NCBI GenBank assembly: GCA_038503035.1
Contig: JAVSML010024021.1
Coordinates: forward strand, 2,312-66,311
Length of the DNA: 64,000 bases
Reading direction: 5' to 3'
Origin: Crocodylus rhombifer
Taxonomy: Eukaryota > Chordata > Crocodylia > Crocodylidae
Under the pieces are notes generated by a model. It did not search any database. It was given only the letters and a program-made list of their open reading frames with translations, and was not told where the DNA came from. Below, one piece after another: positions 1-11,841 of the stretch (position 1 is the first letter of the stretch; every line of letters begins with the position of its first letter). The position numbers and the translations under genes were made by a program.

Positions 1-233
1 CCCCACATCCCCCCACCACACACCCATCATATGAGACAAAAACCAAAAGCACACATCAACACATATAGGTATTTAGAATTTATTTCATCATCATGATAGA
101 GACACTGGTAGGCTTCAAAACTGTGTTAACATTGTAAATATATCAATAAAGCATCGCCCAACTGATCAATCTCTCTCTCCCTCGCTCTCTCCTTCCCTCT
201 CTGTATAAATATACACACACACACATTATACAT

Positions 234-266
<33 letters not shown>

Positions 267-680
267 TGCAGAGTGGTCTTTTATTTTAATTGTGGAAGAA
301 CATGGATTTTGGGGTATTTTAAAAACTGGATTTGGGATGCTGCTGTAGCATTCCATCTGGCACAAGGGGTAGTATCCCCAGATACCAATTAGCTGGACCT
401 CAAACTCCTGAGAGTGAGTAGCCCTGAGCTGCAAGCTAGGGCAGGTTTTTATATTGCTGGGGCCAGCACAAAGCAGGGTTTTATACTGTTGGGGCCAACA
501 TGGGTGCTGACCCCAGGCTCTAGCTCCCCCTAGGATCCAGAAGCCTGGCAGGGTTATTTTGACCCACACCAAAGTACATGTCTGGACATGTGCACTGAGG
601 CAAAAAGCCCTGGCTCAAATTTGCACTGCTTCTATTTGAGCTGCAGCAAGCACATGTGCCTGCATGTGTGGATGTGCCCC
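1..680. mobile_element. DNA-transposon-like repeat, copy A (right part)
   Basis: This segment is repeated at 51474-52135, where the same blocks occur in the same order: a CCCC/CACA-rich start, 'gatagagacactggtaggct', a pyrimidine/CA microsatellite, then 'ggcaaaaagcc' and 'caaatttgcact'. The right end (about 650-680) reads as GGGGCACATCCACACATG on the complementary strand and resembles the left end of the other copy (GGGGTGTGTCCAGACGAG at 50685), which suggests terminal inverted repeats. The left ~790 bp of this copy would lie outside the window. No transposase is seen, so it is probably non-autonomous. The superfamily is not recognised. Confidence 0.6.
169..267. repeat. CT then CA microsatellite
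   Basis: A CT-rich run passes into alternating CA/TA. It sits at the same place inside the interspersed repeat as the CT/TA/TG tract of the second copy (51639-51731), so it was part of the element and has since changed in length and motif. Confidence 0.85.
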
Positions 681-1718
681 AAGGGTCTAAAGACCTTAGT
701 TATCTAGTCTGCAAAAATTGCTGGGCTTGAGCATATAAAACCTGAGTGAATTGGCAGGGCTTGATACTGCCTAAAGATTGGAAGCCCTGACATGACAGGT
801 AAAATCTATTTTACTTAACAGGAATCATTTTGTCTTAATTATGAAGATAAACTTCCAGAGCATAAAGATTGTCTTAACACTTCAGATATAAGACAGCTGT
901 GGACTAACCCTTTCTTTCCCCCCACTATCTGTACCAATTGCTAACTGTTAATAATAACTCCTTTCTAAAAGGAGAAAGTATTTGCTTAATGTGGCTATAC
1001 CAAGTCAATGGATTAAAGATGGCACTGGTAAAGAAAAGGTTAAATTTAAGGAAAACCAGAATGTAAACCAGAAAAGAAAGGGAGAAACAGATGCTTCAGG
1101 TATATGGATAAGAAGTACCAAAAGAAGGAGAATAAAAGGAGTTATAATTAAAGCCAATATATTCTGGGAAAAAAAAAAAAGGAAAGCAAAGCAAGTACTA
1201 AGGTGATGATGTTATTGTCACTCCCTGGTAATCAACGATGATAAACTGTGGTGCTAACTTTTATGATATTGCAAGAACACAGCTGGAGTGACACACTTAC
1301 TTTGGCTTTATTTTAAGGCAATTTTGAAGGCTCGCACTCCAGTGATAAAGGAATCTGTAATGTGTACCTATGAATCCTTTGAATTCTCAATTCCTCTTTT
1401 TTTTATCTTACTCATTTAATTTGTCACAGCTTGTCAGCTCTGAGCTACTTGGCAGTAAACATGTCACCATTGTAATGCTTCATTATATCACATGTAATAA
1501 TATAAGCTGTCAAACTATTTTTAATGATGACTTTTATTTGCAAAGGATGGTGTCCCATATTCTGTACATAACCACTGAAACACCATGAATTCAAACACCA
1601 CTCACTACATATTTCACTGATTAAGTTGTTGGGCTAGATCTTCAGCTACTGTCAGTGGGTAAAGATCCAGTAAAGTAGCATTAGTTTACGCAGGCTAGAG
1701 GTCTGGCCTTTTGAATAC
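681..1718. other. Non-coding AT-rich sequence, no gene seen
   Basis: Only short ORFs without recognisable domains occur. An A run (about 1170-1181) and a purine-rich segment are present. Nothing else can be supported. Confidence 0.5.
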
Positions 1719-1856
1719 AGAATCATAGAAGAGTAGGGATGGAAGAGACCTCAGGAGGTCATCTAGTCCTACTCCCTGCTCAAAGCAGGACCATCCCCAA
1801 CTATATCATCCCAGCCAAGGCTTTGTCTATGCAGGTCTTCAAAATCTCTAAAGATG
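1719..1856 (-). mobile_element. CR1 LINE fragment (3' end part)
   Basis: On the complementary strand this is the 3' end region of a CR1 retrotransposon; on the plus strand it reads 'agacctcaggaggtcatc' followed by 'ccctgctcaaagcagg', the usual CR1 3'-UTR words. It continues at about 2532 after an unrelated insertion, so this and the 2532-2995 piece are one old copy. Confidence 0.8.
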
Positions 1857-2531
1857 GTGTAACAGGGAATTATAACAGGGAATTATAACCCTGTTAATAC
1901 ACCAAGTGACAAAATGATAGTGGGAAAAAGGTACCAGGGCAGAGATACAGGAGATAGGTCCCCACCAGGGGATCCAAAGTACTGACCCTCTAAGAAAACT
2001 AGTGCAGTGGTTAATTAAGAGATGAGTCACTCATTGTGGCTGAGAGGAGACAGGTGATTAGCAGGCTGAAAGAGGCCCATGGACATTTTAAACCAGGCCA
2101 GAAACCAGGCAGGAGAAGGGAACTGGCAGGTTTGGATAGAAAGCCCTAGGGAGCCATACTGAGCCTGGAGAAGCTTTGTGTGTTCCAGGCATGAGAAGCT
2201 CTGGTGGGGCCTGTCCTGTGAACCCAAAAGGAATTGTCAATGGCAATGAGCCAGTGTTCCCTGGCAGAGACCTGTAGCTTCACGGAAGGGATGTTAAGGT
2301 AGCAGTGAAAGCTGCAATGCCCTAGGTGCTGCAAGCCTGGGAATAACTGATGGTAATGGTGATACAGGTCAGCCAGAGAAGAAACTAAGACACAGCAAGA
2401 GATGATCTCAAAGTGGTAGCTTTTTCCTTCCTTTAACCCTGAGTGGATTGGTTGTATGTTACCCCAGGTAGGGGAGGGCTTGCTGGATGTGACTACCTAT
2501 ATTCCTTTTGTTTTGTTTTTTTGTTGTTGAA
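1857..2531. repeat. Unidentified ~670-bp insertion inside a CR1 copy
   Basis: The CR1 sequence breaks at about 1856 and resumes about 50 consensus bases further on at 2532, so this segment entered the CR1 copy, with a small deletion of CR1 sequence. Near its left edge a short direct repeat of 'acagggaattata' occurs twice in tandem, and it ends in a T-rich stretch. It shows no ORF with a recognisable domain and no clear terminal repeats. The identity is unknown. Confidence 0.5.
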
Positions 2532-2995
2532 AATAATAGTGAATTAGTTAATATCTAATCTAAACATCTCTTGCTGCAACTTGAGACCTTTGCTCCTTGT
2601 TCTGTCATCTGACACTACTGTGAACAGTTTAGAGTCATTCTCTTTAGATAGTTGAAGGCTGTTATTAAACCTTCTCTTCTCCAAGCTATGCCCAGTTCTC
2701 TCAGCCTCTCCTCAGAATTCATATGCTTCAGCCCCCTAACCATTTGCATTGCCCTCTGCTGGGCTCTCTCCAATTTGTTTGCATTCCTTCAGTGTTGGGG
2801 CCCCAAAACTAGATACAGTACTCCAGATGTGGCCTCACCAGAGCTGAATAGAGGGGAACGATAACTTCCCCTCAATCTGCTGGCAACGCAGCCAGTCTGC
2901 CTACTAATGCAGTCTAGTATGCTGTTAGCCTGCTTCACATCAAGGTCAAACTGTTGGCTTATATTCAGTTTATTGTCCATTGTAATATAGAACAA
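2532..2995 (-). mobile_element. CR1 LINE fragment (RT C-terminal part)
   Basis: Continuation of the CR1 copy begun at 1719. The words 'ttgagacctttgctccttgt', 'ccaaaactagatacagtact' and 'agaggggaacgataac' are characteristic of the antisense strand over the end of CR1 ORF2. The frame is broken many times, so this is an old copy. Confidence 0.85.
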
Positions 2996-3689
2996 TGCAT
3001 CCTTAATTCATGAAGCTTGCAGCATCTTTTAGACCCATGGTAACTCAAAAATATTTTCTAAGTTAAATTAAATAGTAGAGATTGATCACATTTTAAAAAG
3101 CAGTACAATGAGAAGTAGACCTGTGAGAACTGGGAAATATTTGATTCATATTCAGCTGATTCAGAGGACAGTCAGTCACTGTCCTGAATCAATTTGGCTG
3201 AATAGGCTTCAGAAGATATGGTGCCAACTTAGAGACATTTGGTAATTAGGCCATAGACTATAATGGGGAATCACTGAAATACCTATAACTTTGTCATTTT
3301 TTGGCATATTTGGATGAAAGCAGCAGGAATGGTAGCCCCTTCTGAGGGCATGAAGCCTGCCAGATTTCAAGGAGATAGGTGCAAGGGTTTCTGGGAAACT
3401 GCACCTCAAACTTCTGACAGAAAACTCGTGTCACTTGTGTTAAGGTAGATTTGTATGAAAACAGCAGGGATGATAGCCTGTAAGAGGGGGCCTTCTCAGT
3501 GCTGGTTAGATCTCCACCCACCCACATGTTTCTGGGCCAGCTGCCCACCCCTCATTTGCTCAGGCAGAAACAGCTCATAAAAAGGGAAAGAAATGCTGCG
3601 GTGCGGGGAGCTCACATGTGGTGGCCACCCCCCGCCATCTATACACTCAGCAACACCACCACATGCCGGGAGAGGAGGGTGGGGTGCTG
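2996..3689. repeat. Probable old interspersed repeat, no gene
   Basis: The segment around 3180-3500 has repeated internal wording ('ggatgaaagcagcaggaatggtag' is echoed as 'atgaaaacagcagggatgatag' about 140 bp later). It leads into the GC-rich block that ends in a hAT-type terminus. It may be the left half of that transposon. No coding content is seen. Confidence 0.35.
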
Positions 3690-4202
3690 ACAGCCGGCCA
3701 CACATGAAGCTGGCAGAGTGGAGAAGTGGGGAGATTTGGGTGCAGGAAAGCAGAGCTTGGTGGTGGCACAGAGTGATGGATGGCAGAGGTGGCCCCACCT
3801 AACACCACTTTCCTATGCCCAAGTATCCCCACTTCTACATGCCACTGGCTTTGTGTCCAGCTAGCTGTCAGCACCCTGTCTCCCCCAGTGCACAGCAGTG
3901 GTGCTCAGTGTATAAGATGCCAGTGGGGACAGGCCCCAAGTGCAAGCTTCCCACACTGCTGCCATGCACCTCAGGGGGTTGCTGATGGCTGGCTGCACAT
4001 GAAGCTGCCAGTGTGGAGAAGTGGGGATACTTGGACACAGAAAAGTGGCACCCAGCAGCAACGTGGAGAGTGTAGTTGGTGGTGGCAGCCATGTGCAAGC
4101 TTCCGATGCCACCAGCTCCACACATGGCCATCTATCAGTACCCCATCCCCCCGATCTGCATCCAGAAGGGGTACCCTGTTTAAAAAAAGGTTGAAAACCC
4201 TG
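3690..4202. mobile_element. GC-rich transposon interior with hAT-like right end
   Basis: The right end at about 4183-4202 reads AAAAGGTTGAAAACCCTG, which on the other strand is CAGGGTTTTCAACC. This is the form of hAT/Charlie-type terminal inverted repeats. The interior holds a ~55-bp motif in three copies: direct at about 3697 and 3988, inverted at about 3808-3862. No transposase ORF is present and the left terminus was not located, so this is a decayed non-autonomous copy. Confidence 0.45.
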
Positions 4203-5069
4203 TGATATAGAAACAATAGCATTTCAAACGCTGAGTTATTTTTTTTTAAATCATTTTGTCCCACAGTTGAGAAGGCAAGATAGTAATGGAAGAATAAGCC
4301 TTCTTTCTTGCCCTAGAGTTCCAAACAGTTTGGTGTTGTTGCAAATAATGTAGTGGAAGCAGTTACAGTACAGCAGGCTGGAACAAGTGGATCTCTGAAA
4401 AGACAGTGCTAAGATGAGGTACACACAGATATGCCTTACTACCTCCGACAGTGGTTTCAAGGGGCACTCAAAATATGAGATAGGAATTGGCAGGGTTACC
4501 AGTGGTGTAAAGCTATGGATCTAGCCTGAGCCAAGTACCCAGCCAACCTTAACAATCGGAACTGCACAGAACTGACTGAGATTCCAATATATGTTGTTTG
4601 CAAATCTAAAAAATAATACCAGGAGGAAACTAGGCAAGGAATTTTTAAGGGTGTATAAAAGTGACCAAGTGCATATATTTTACACGGTTAAAAAAAAATA
4701 AAGGATAAGGCTGAAGCTTTAAAATAACAGACTTCTGAAAATTTGCATAATGAACATATCTCTTACATGCTGAGACCTCTTCCTGCTCCTCGGTTCACAA
4801 TAGAGAAGCAAATATGAAAATCACATCACTAACCTGTCAGGAGAATCAAACTTCCATATCCTACTTAAATCAATTAGTGGAATTCACAATTACATTTCTA
4901 TTTCCCCCCTTTATTGGTGCGTGTAAGGTTAAGCCAAAAAGATTTAAGATTCAGCTTAGTTTTGGAGAGCAGTCACACATTTAGTTGTTTAGCCTTGATC
5001 AAAGCTGCTTGTTTTTAGTCCATTGAGACACAATCCTACCACCATTTGTGCATGCATATTTAATTAATA
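4203..5069. other. Non-coding sequence, no gene seen
   Basis: AT-rich, only short ORFs without domains, no repeat recognised. Confidence 0.5.
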
Positions 5070-5720
5070 GATTCATAGATATTAGGGTTGGCAGGGACCT
5101 CCATAGGTCATCGAGTCTGACCCCCTACCCTCGGCAGGAAAGAGCACCTGGGTAAGACAACCTGAGCTAGGTGCTTGTTCAATCTCCTCTTGAAGACCCC
5201 CAAGGTAGGGGAGAGCATCACCTCCCTTGGCATCCCATTCCAGATTCTAGCAATCCTCGCTGTGAAAAAGTGCTTTCTAATGTCCAGCCTAAACCTGGTC
5301 TCCATTAATTTGTGGCCATTGTTCCTAGTTTCTCCAGTGGGCGCACTAATAAATAGAGCATCTCCTATTCCATGCTGCCCTCCCCTGATGAATTTATAGG
5401 CAGCGACAAGATCACCTCTCAGCCTTCTCTTGCTAAGGCTGAAGGGATATAGGTTCCTTAGTCTCTCCTCATAGGGCCTTCCCTGCAGGCCTCTGACTAT
5501 ACGAGTGACCCTCCTCTGAACCCTCTCAAGAGTCTCAGCATCCCTCTCAAGGTGCAGAGCCCAAAACTGGACTCAGTACTCCAACTACAGCCTGACCAGC
5601 ACCATATAGAGGGGAAGCATCACCTCCATGGACCTGTTCTCCATGCATCTGCTAATGCATGATGAAGTGTGGTTGCCTTGTTGATCACTTTGTCACATTG
5701 AATTCACAAGGGAATTTTAG
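5070..5720 (-). mobile_element. CR1 LINE fragment (ORF2 end plus 3' UTR)
   Basis: Antisense CR1 truncated within the RT. The plus strand begins at the CR1 3' end ('ttcatagatattagggttgg'). The complementary strand at 5305-5108 encodes a CR1 ORF2 C-terminal peptide (starts METRFRLDIRKHFFTARIAR). The upstream part is broken by frameshifts. It is one of the window's diverged subfamilies rather than a recent copy. Confidence 0.88.
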
Positions 5721-6150
5721 GATCTTGGTCTAGAACTCCTATGAGAATGTAGTATCTTGTGAAATCTGTAGCATACCCAGCCTCCAAACGAGATAGAAAT
5801 GACATTGAATAAGACCATCTTTAGTTATTCCAGCACATCTACCTCTGGGCTGAACAGAGGCAGAAATTGCATAGGTGTGTCTTATGCTAAAATCCTTTTT
5901 CATTTCTATAGTGCTTAATTATTAACAGGCCATTTTTTTTTACAATTCTTTTACCTTACATACATTACATTAAGCAGTGTGGTGGAGGTGGTATTGTCTG
6001 CTTTTTGCATTAAGAGTGTTTTTCAGAAACAAACAGTGTGGACTAGAATTACACTTAGGTACCTTAGAGGTGAAACAGGATTGGGCTTCAAAGAATATCA
6101 TCTGAAGAAGAAAATAAATACTTCCAACCATAGGTAGAGGGACAAAAAAT
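5721..6150. other. Non-coding sequence, no gene seen
   Basis: Ordinary AT-rich DNA between a CR1 fragment and poly-G tracts; nothing recognised. Confidence 0.5.
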
Positions 6151-6151
6151 A

Positions 6152-6154
<3 letters not shown>

Positions 6155-6182
<28 letters not shown>

Positions 6183-6244
6183 TGGCCCGGCCTCCCCCAG
6201 GGGGGGGGGGGGGGGGGCCCCAAGGGGTTTTGCGGGGGGGGGGG
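6155..6244. repeat. Three poly-G tracts
   Basis: Runs of 28 G (6155-6182), about 18 G (6200-6217) and 11 G (6234-6244) are separated by short C-rich spacers. They produce artefactual poly-Gly/poly-Pro reading frames. The tracts could fold as G-quadruplexes or be a sequencing or assembly artefact. Confidence 0.85.
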
Positions 6245-6710
6245 TAGGCTGCTCTGCTCTCAGGGCAGGCAGCAACAGTGCTGGGAGGGGAGGTTGTCGG
6301 GTTTATGGCAATTTTGGGTGTGGTTGCAGACCCCCAACCCTCCTCCCAGTGCCACCACCACTCACCCCAAGCACAGTGCTGCCCAGCCCTTGCTGGGAAG
6401 AGCCCAGTGCCACTCTGGCCCCAGCCTGCAGAAGCAGCTCACTTCCCCCTGGGCAGATCTAGGGGCAAATGCCCCCTGTGTCCTCCTGGGGTACACACAG
6501 TGGCAGGAGCCACCCCCCACACCCTATGGAGTTGCTGCTGGTGGCTCCATCCTACACTCCGCCCCATCCCAGTTGCATAATGCCTGCCCCAGCCCCAGCC
6601 TCACTCCCTCCCCACTCCTGCTGCAGCTGCCAGACCTGTTAGCCCCCCCTTCCACCACCTATGCTTTCCAATTTGTAGCTAAGCCTTCTCCTCATGTGTT
6701 GCCCCTCAAA
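6245..6710. repeat. GC-rich repeat related to hAT element interior
   Basis: The block around 6455-6520 ('cagatctaggggc', 'tacacacagtggcaggagc') matches wording inside the hAT-type element at 53391-54429 ('cagatctgggggc', 'tacacacaatggcaggagc'), and both continue into a Cys/Pro-codon-rich C-tract region. It is probably a decayed relative. The 189-aa frame through it is a composition artefact. Confidence 0.45.
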
Positions 6711-6796
6711 ATTAAATCTTAGAATGAAATATAGTATATATGAAATAAAAGAAAAAGTAATCACTTCACTTTTATTTCATACACACTATATGTGTA

Positions 6797-8947
6797 CATG
6801 AGCTCGACCAGGAGTTTGCCAGGGAATTGGCTGAGGTTGCATGCTCCAGGTCCATGGTTGTCATGGGAGACTTCAACTACCCAGACATCTTGTGGGTAGA
6901 GAGCTCAACTAAATCTGAGCAGTCACAAAGCTTCCTCATGTGTGTGGATGAGCTCTGACACAAGAGGTCTACGTGCCAACGAGAGGTAAAGCACTACTCA
7001 ACTTGGTACTGGCAACCGGGCACGACCTAATCAGCGACCTAATGACTGAAGGGAAGCTAGAGTTGATCACCTTCACCATCTGCTGTAAAGCTGGAAGCAA
7101 TACAGAAGTCCTTGACTTCAGGAAAGCTGACTTTGACAAGCTCAGGAGGCTTGTCAGTGAGCCCCTAAGGGACCATGACCCTAAGGGGAGGGGAGCTCAG
7201 GAGGAGTGGTTGCTCCTCAAGGGAGCAATCCTCAATGCACAAGCTAATGCTACTCTGTCTCCGAGGAAAGGCAGCAAAAGGGCACAGCAAGCCCCTTGGC
7301 TCTCCAGGGAACTAGCAGACCTCCTGTGGAAAAAAGAAAGGCCTACAAAGGATGGAGTTTGGGATCCACCTCCAACGAAGAATATTCTGCACTGGTCTGG
7401 TCCTACAGGGAGTGAACCAGGAAAGCCAAGGCTATGACGGAACTCCAACTAGCTTCGAGCATCAAGGACAATAAAGAGTCTTTTTTAGATATGTGGGAAG
7501 CTGGAGGAAAAGCAAGGGCAACATTGGACCCTGCTAACCAGATGGCATAAACCAGATGGGACAACTGACACCCAGGAAAAAGCCAACCTATTAAATGGGT
7601 ACTTTGCATCAGTCTTTCATCAGTCCCGCAGGATGCCCCTGCCCACTACAGGATGGGGACCTGGGTGAGGGAGATTCCCTGCCCTCTATCAATGCTGACT
7701 TCATGAAGGAACACCTTCAGAAGCTGAACACCTTCAAGTCAGCTGTCCCTGACAATCTACACCCCAGGGTACTCAAGGAGCTGGCTAGCATCATAGCCCA
7801 GCCCCTGGCACAGATCTTCAAGAACTCCTGGCACTCTGGTGAAGTGCCTGAAGATTGGAAGAAGGCCAATGTGCTGCCTATTTTCAAGAAAGGGAGGAAA
7901 GTGGATCCAGCAAACTGCAGGCCTATCAGCCTGACCTCTATCCTGGGGAAGGTCTTAGAAAAGATTATTAAAGCGATCATCCTCAACAGACTGGCTGATG
8001 GCAACATCCTGAGGGATAGCCAGCATGGCTTTGTTGTGGGTAGGTCTTGCTTGACCAATCTTATCTCCTTTTATGAACAGGTTACCTATCACCTGGACAA
8101 GGGAAAGGAGATTGACGTCATATATCTTGACTTTAAAAAAGCCTTCAATCCGGTATCCCATGATCACCTCTTGCTGAAACTGGCCAACTGTGGCCCCGGG
8201 TCCACTGTGATCCACTGGCTGGGGAATTGGCTTCATGGTTGGACCCAGAGGGTGGTGGATGATGGAAGTCAATCATCATGGTGCCCTGTGACCAGTGGGG
8301 TTGCCCACGGCTCTGTCCATGGACCTATATTGTTCAACCTCTTCATTAATCATGTGGACACTGGAGTCAGAAGCAGATTGACCATGTTCACCGATTATAC
8401 CAAACTCTGCTGTAAAGCATCCAGGCTGACCTAGACAGGCTCAAGAAATGGGCAGACGAGAACCTGATGGTGTTTAACACCAAAAAATGAAAAGTTCTCC
8501 ACTTTGGGAGGAAAAACCTGCAGCATCCTTATAGGCTTTGCAGTGCTACACTGCCTAGCACTTTGGATTAAAGGGACTTGGGGGTCATGATTGACCACAA
8601 GATGAAAACAAGCCTGCAGTGTGATGCTGCAGCCAGTAAAGCAAGCAAAACACTGGGTTGCATCCATAGATGCTTCTCAAGCAAATCCCAGGACATCATG
8701 CTTCTGTTGTACTCAGCCTTGGTGAGACAGCAGCTGGAGTGCTAGAGTAAGAATTTCTTCACTGTCCAAGCCCCCAAGGTCTGGAATAGCCTGCCGGAGG
8801 TGGTTCATGCACCTACACTGAACACCTTCAAGAGTAAACTGGATGCTTATCTTGCTGGGATCCTAGGACCCCAGCTGACTTCCTGCCCCTTGGACTGGAC
8901 TCGATCTTCCAGGGTCCCTTCCAGCCCTAATGTCTATGAAATCTATT
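6797..8947 (+). mobile_element. CR1 LINE, EN-RT part, non-functional
   Basis: A 5'-truncated CR1 retrotransposon in sense orientation. It begins inside the endonuclease domain, with VVMGDFNYPDI at about 6857-6889 (apurinic-type EN signature GDFN). The RT domain is largely in frame over 7595-8434 and shows VFKKGRK..N.RPISLTS, YLDFKKAF and a degraded SGV..GSV..P block. The catalytic FADD motif reads FTDY (8387-8398), so the RT is dead. Further breaks are a frame interruption near 7500 and a ~240-bp deletion at about 8743, by comparison with the copy at 33060-35190. It ends in the CR1 octamer-type tail 'tgtctatgaaatctat' at about 8947. Confidence 0.93.
7595..8434 (+). pseudogene. CR1 ORF2 reverse transcriptase remnant
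   Basis: A 279-aa open stretch of the CR1 ORF2 RT domain. This enzyme normally copies CR1 RNA at the target site. Visible RT blocks are 'LHPRVLKELAS', 'VPEDWKKANVLPIFKKG', 'RPISLTSILGKVLEK', 'DSQHGFVVGRSCLTNLI' and 'VIYLDFKKAF'. The active-site aspartates are lost: FADD, seen in the sister copies at 34316 and 42297, is here FTDY. The frame ends at a stop soon after. Its first Met is incidental. Confidence 0.9.
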
Positions 8948-9124
8948 ATAATTCCAGACACAGTCACATTCAAAATATTGCACTATATCATAACTCTTCT
9001 GCTGATCTGACTATTCTTATACTGAATGAACTTTTACTATGACAAAACTAACTCTAATTTCAACAAATACCATTAAATTGTGCAGACAAGTAGATTATGC
9101 GAGTGAAACTTAAAGCTAGGCTAA

Positions 9125-9835
9125 GGAGGAACTGAAGCTCTGCCTATCCTTCAAGCATTGCCTCTGTTAGGGGAGAAACAGATATTGCCCAACGTCACAT
9201 TTGTGCTGCCAAAACTCTCCATCCACCTTAGGCAGGTGCTCTGGGGGCTTGAGGGGTCTGACTGTGTGCATCCCAGGAAGTCCTGTGTGGGACTGTGTCC
9301 CTCAATCCCCAGGAGCACCTGCCTGGCTTTCTCTATTTACATAGACATGCCCCAGGGAATCTCTGGGTATCTCTCTGTAAGTGGGGAAAATTGGGTTTCT
9401 AAGCTTATAGAGACCCACCCCAGGATCTCCAGGGGTGGACTCTTGTGCATAACTGGCATGGAAGCATGTGACCTGGGGAATCTCTGACACTCTGTGCCAG
9501 GACCCATGCTGAGTCCCGCACTGATCTGTGCTTCACATAGAGGCACTGTTTGACATGGGTAAGCATAGAGGTGAGGAGCGATGTGGGATCTGGGGAATTC
9601 CCAGTGTCCCATGCCTCCATGATGGGTCCTATGTAGACCTGTGCCTCTGCACAAGGCATCGGTTGGCACAGGACCTGGCATGGGTCTTGGAAGGAGGCAC
9701 TGGGCAGCACGGGATGTGGAGAATCTCTAGGCAAGGAGAACATGTTGTTGTTGTGCTTGGGGAGGGGCCCATTGCAGGACAATGTCCAACATGTGTTTGA
9801 CCTAATAAAATGGATCAGCTGTGGTGGGATGAGTC
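9125..9835. repeat. Probable interspersed repeat with degenerate internal repeats
   Basis: Moderately GC-rich compared with the AT-rich flanks. It contains recurring wording such as 'gggaatctctg', 'cctgtgcctctgcacaaggca' and 'ggcactgttt/ggcactgggcag'. Several overlapping ORFs occur on both strands, with no domain. I do not recognise the family. Confidence 0.35.
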
Positions 9836-11328
9836 CTGACACAGCTCATCTATTTGTTTAGCGACATCTGTGTTTACCCTTACAGAATGAATACTAGGGA
9901 ATAAATATATTTTTTTCCTTTCAGCAAAATAATACAAAATGACAGAATTCTGTAATGGAAATGCACCTTTGTCTTTCTGATACTACTAGTCCTTCTGAAA
10001 ATTATAACCATTGTATTAAGCTGGGTGGGTTTAGAGAATTAAAAAATTGACAGATTTCATTATAGAAATTCTAGAAATTAGAAAAAGAAGAAATCATCTT
10101 AGATTTCGAACATGCTTTATGATATTTACATTTGTAAGTCTATGATTCTACATCTATGGTTCATACCAGTGGACAACGTGATGACCAGCCCCCATACCCA
10201 CTTGGCAAAGCTGCTAAAACAGCCTTCTAGTTCACTGTAATTTGCCACCAAGAAATATAATTTCATATGCACTCATATAAATGCATATTTTAAGTGTGCA
10301 CACCTACCTATACAAAATTCCCACTTCCATATTTAAACCCTACCCCCCGACACACATATATATATACACACACACACAGACAATTTTTGAAGATCTAATA
10401 AATACAATGTGCCATCCAAAAAAGACAATGGAAAACATCTGTGAATACTTTATCACCTGTGTGTTGCATCTTCAAGAACAAAATAGTACACAAGGTTTGT
10501 AATAAGAAGTCACACTGATGGGAGGAAACATTTGGATTTCCTACTTTATAAACAATCCTTATGTATATTCTTGACATTTATTAACCTAATAGGGCATCAT
10601 ACTGTGCAAATCCTACATTCTGCTACATTCAATGACAATAACCAGTAGGAGGCTTTCAAAAACCATACTTAGTCTTGCACGCACTGTTCATTAAAGTGAT
10701 TTAATCATTAAAGTTTGTATTTCTCACTAACGTGGGAGTGGAACTTTGCTTTTCCTCCTGCATCTGTTGTTTTTATATGTTTGCTAAATTAATCTTGTGG
10801 CATTACAGAATGAACAATTAGTCAAGAATTTTTAGATCCAAACTATTACACCTACACCTAAATCTTGCAATTTTTCTCTTTTCTGGGGGATTGGGAGTGG
10901 GGAGGGGAGAGCACATTACATTGGAAATATAATTTAACCAACTGAAACTGGCCAGTCATCACTTGCAAAATAATTTAAAAAAAAACGCTGGAAAACAAAA
11001 CTAGTCTCTTACTATGCTTACCATGTAAATATTACCCTTTGAAAAGAAGAGACGAATGTACATTAAATGATGCCTTTTTGTTTTAGCCTAAATTTAGGAT
11101 AACTAATGTGCTGAAAGAAGAAGTTCCTGACTGCTACAGGAAGGATGATTGGGAGATAAGCTAGTGAAGAAAACAGAAAAAGAATGAGAATATCTCACCA
11201 TCTGCCTTCACCCCAGGTAAAACTCTTCTTAGGGACCAAATGCTTTTGATGCAATAATTTGCTTCATTTGCATACCATGATCTCCCATTGAAACCTGAGA
11301 TTTTATATTATACTCATCAATTCAATAT
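9836..11328. other. Non-coding AT-rich sequence; CA microsatellite at 10350-10380
   Basis: Only a short TA/CA dinucleotide tract (about 10350-10380) stands out. No gene or repeat family recognised. Confidence 0.5.
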
Positions 11329-11841
11329 CTAAAGGTACATGCAGATATGTCATTTAGATTGTCCTAACTAGTGCCAATCTGTGCAGGTGTTCAGGGAGTG
11401 CTAATCTGTACAGATGTTCAAGGAGGCTAAATTGGGCAAAAAAATGGTGGTCCAGATCTAAAGTAGTTCACCTTAGACTGGGAACAGTTTCAGCTAATTT
11501 ATTGAATGTCAGCATTCATTTGCCATGCAGCCCCAGGGTGGGAAAGCCCAGTCACCAGACACAGCCCCTGAATGGAGAAGCGCTGTGCTCTTCCTACCCC
11601 AACCCTGACTGAGCTACCACTGCCCCAGTACCCCTAGATGGAGAAATGCTTCTCAAACCCACCATGAATCCGCTAGCACCCACTGATTTCTTCTGCTCCT
11701 CCCCAAGTTATTTACTTTGGGTTCCCAGTGCAACTGCCAGCACTGACAGATGTGCACAGGCCACTTCTAATCTACATCATAGCTTACAGCAAGCTGCATG
11801 AGCATTGATTGGGTGTGGTGAATTTCTGCACATACCCTAAG
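11329..11841. mobile_element. Probable MITE (~513 bp)
   Basis: The left end, CTAAAGGTACATGCAGATAT, and the inverted right end, CTTAGGGTATGTGCAGAAAT, agree at about 15 of 20 positions, which suggests terminal inverted repeats of a non-autonomous DNA transposon. The interior is more GC-rich than the flanks. It carries no ORF, and I could not see a clear target-site duplication. Confidence 0.4.

Noticed and set aside
126..572. 148-aa minus-strand ORF with Val-Cys repeats
   Set aside because: Runs through a CA microsatellite; the same reading in the second copy of the repeat (51524-51819) is not conserved.
3780..4205. 141-aa Cys/Ser-rich plus-strand ORF
   Set aside because: Falls in the GC-rich transposon interior with equally long ORFs on the other strand; no recognisable domain.
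6153..6722. 189-aa plus-strand ORF with poly-Gly start, and its Pro-rich antisense partner
   Set aside because: Produced by poly-G tracts and GC-rich composition; no domain, and the sequence resembles transposon filler.
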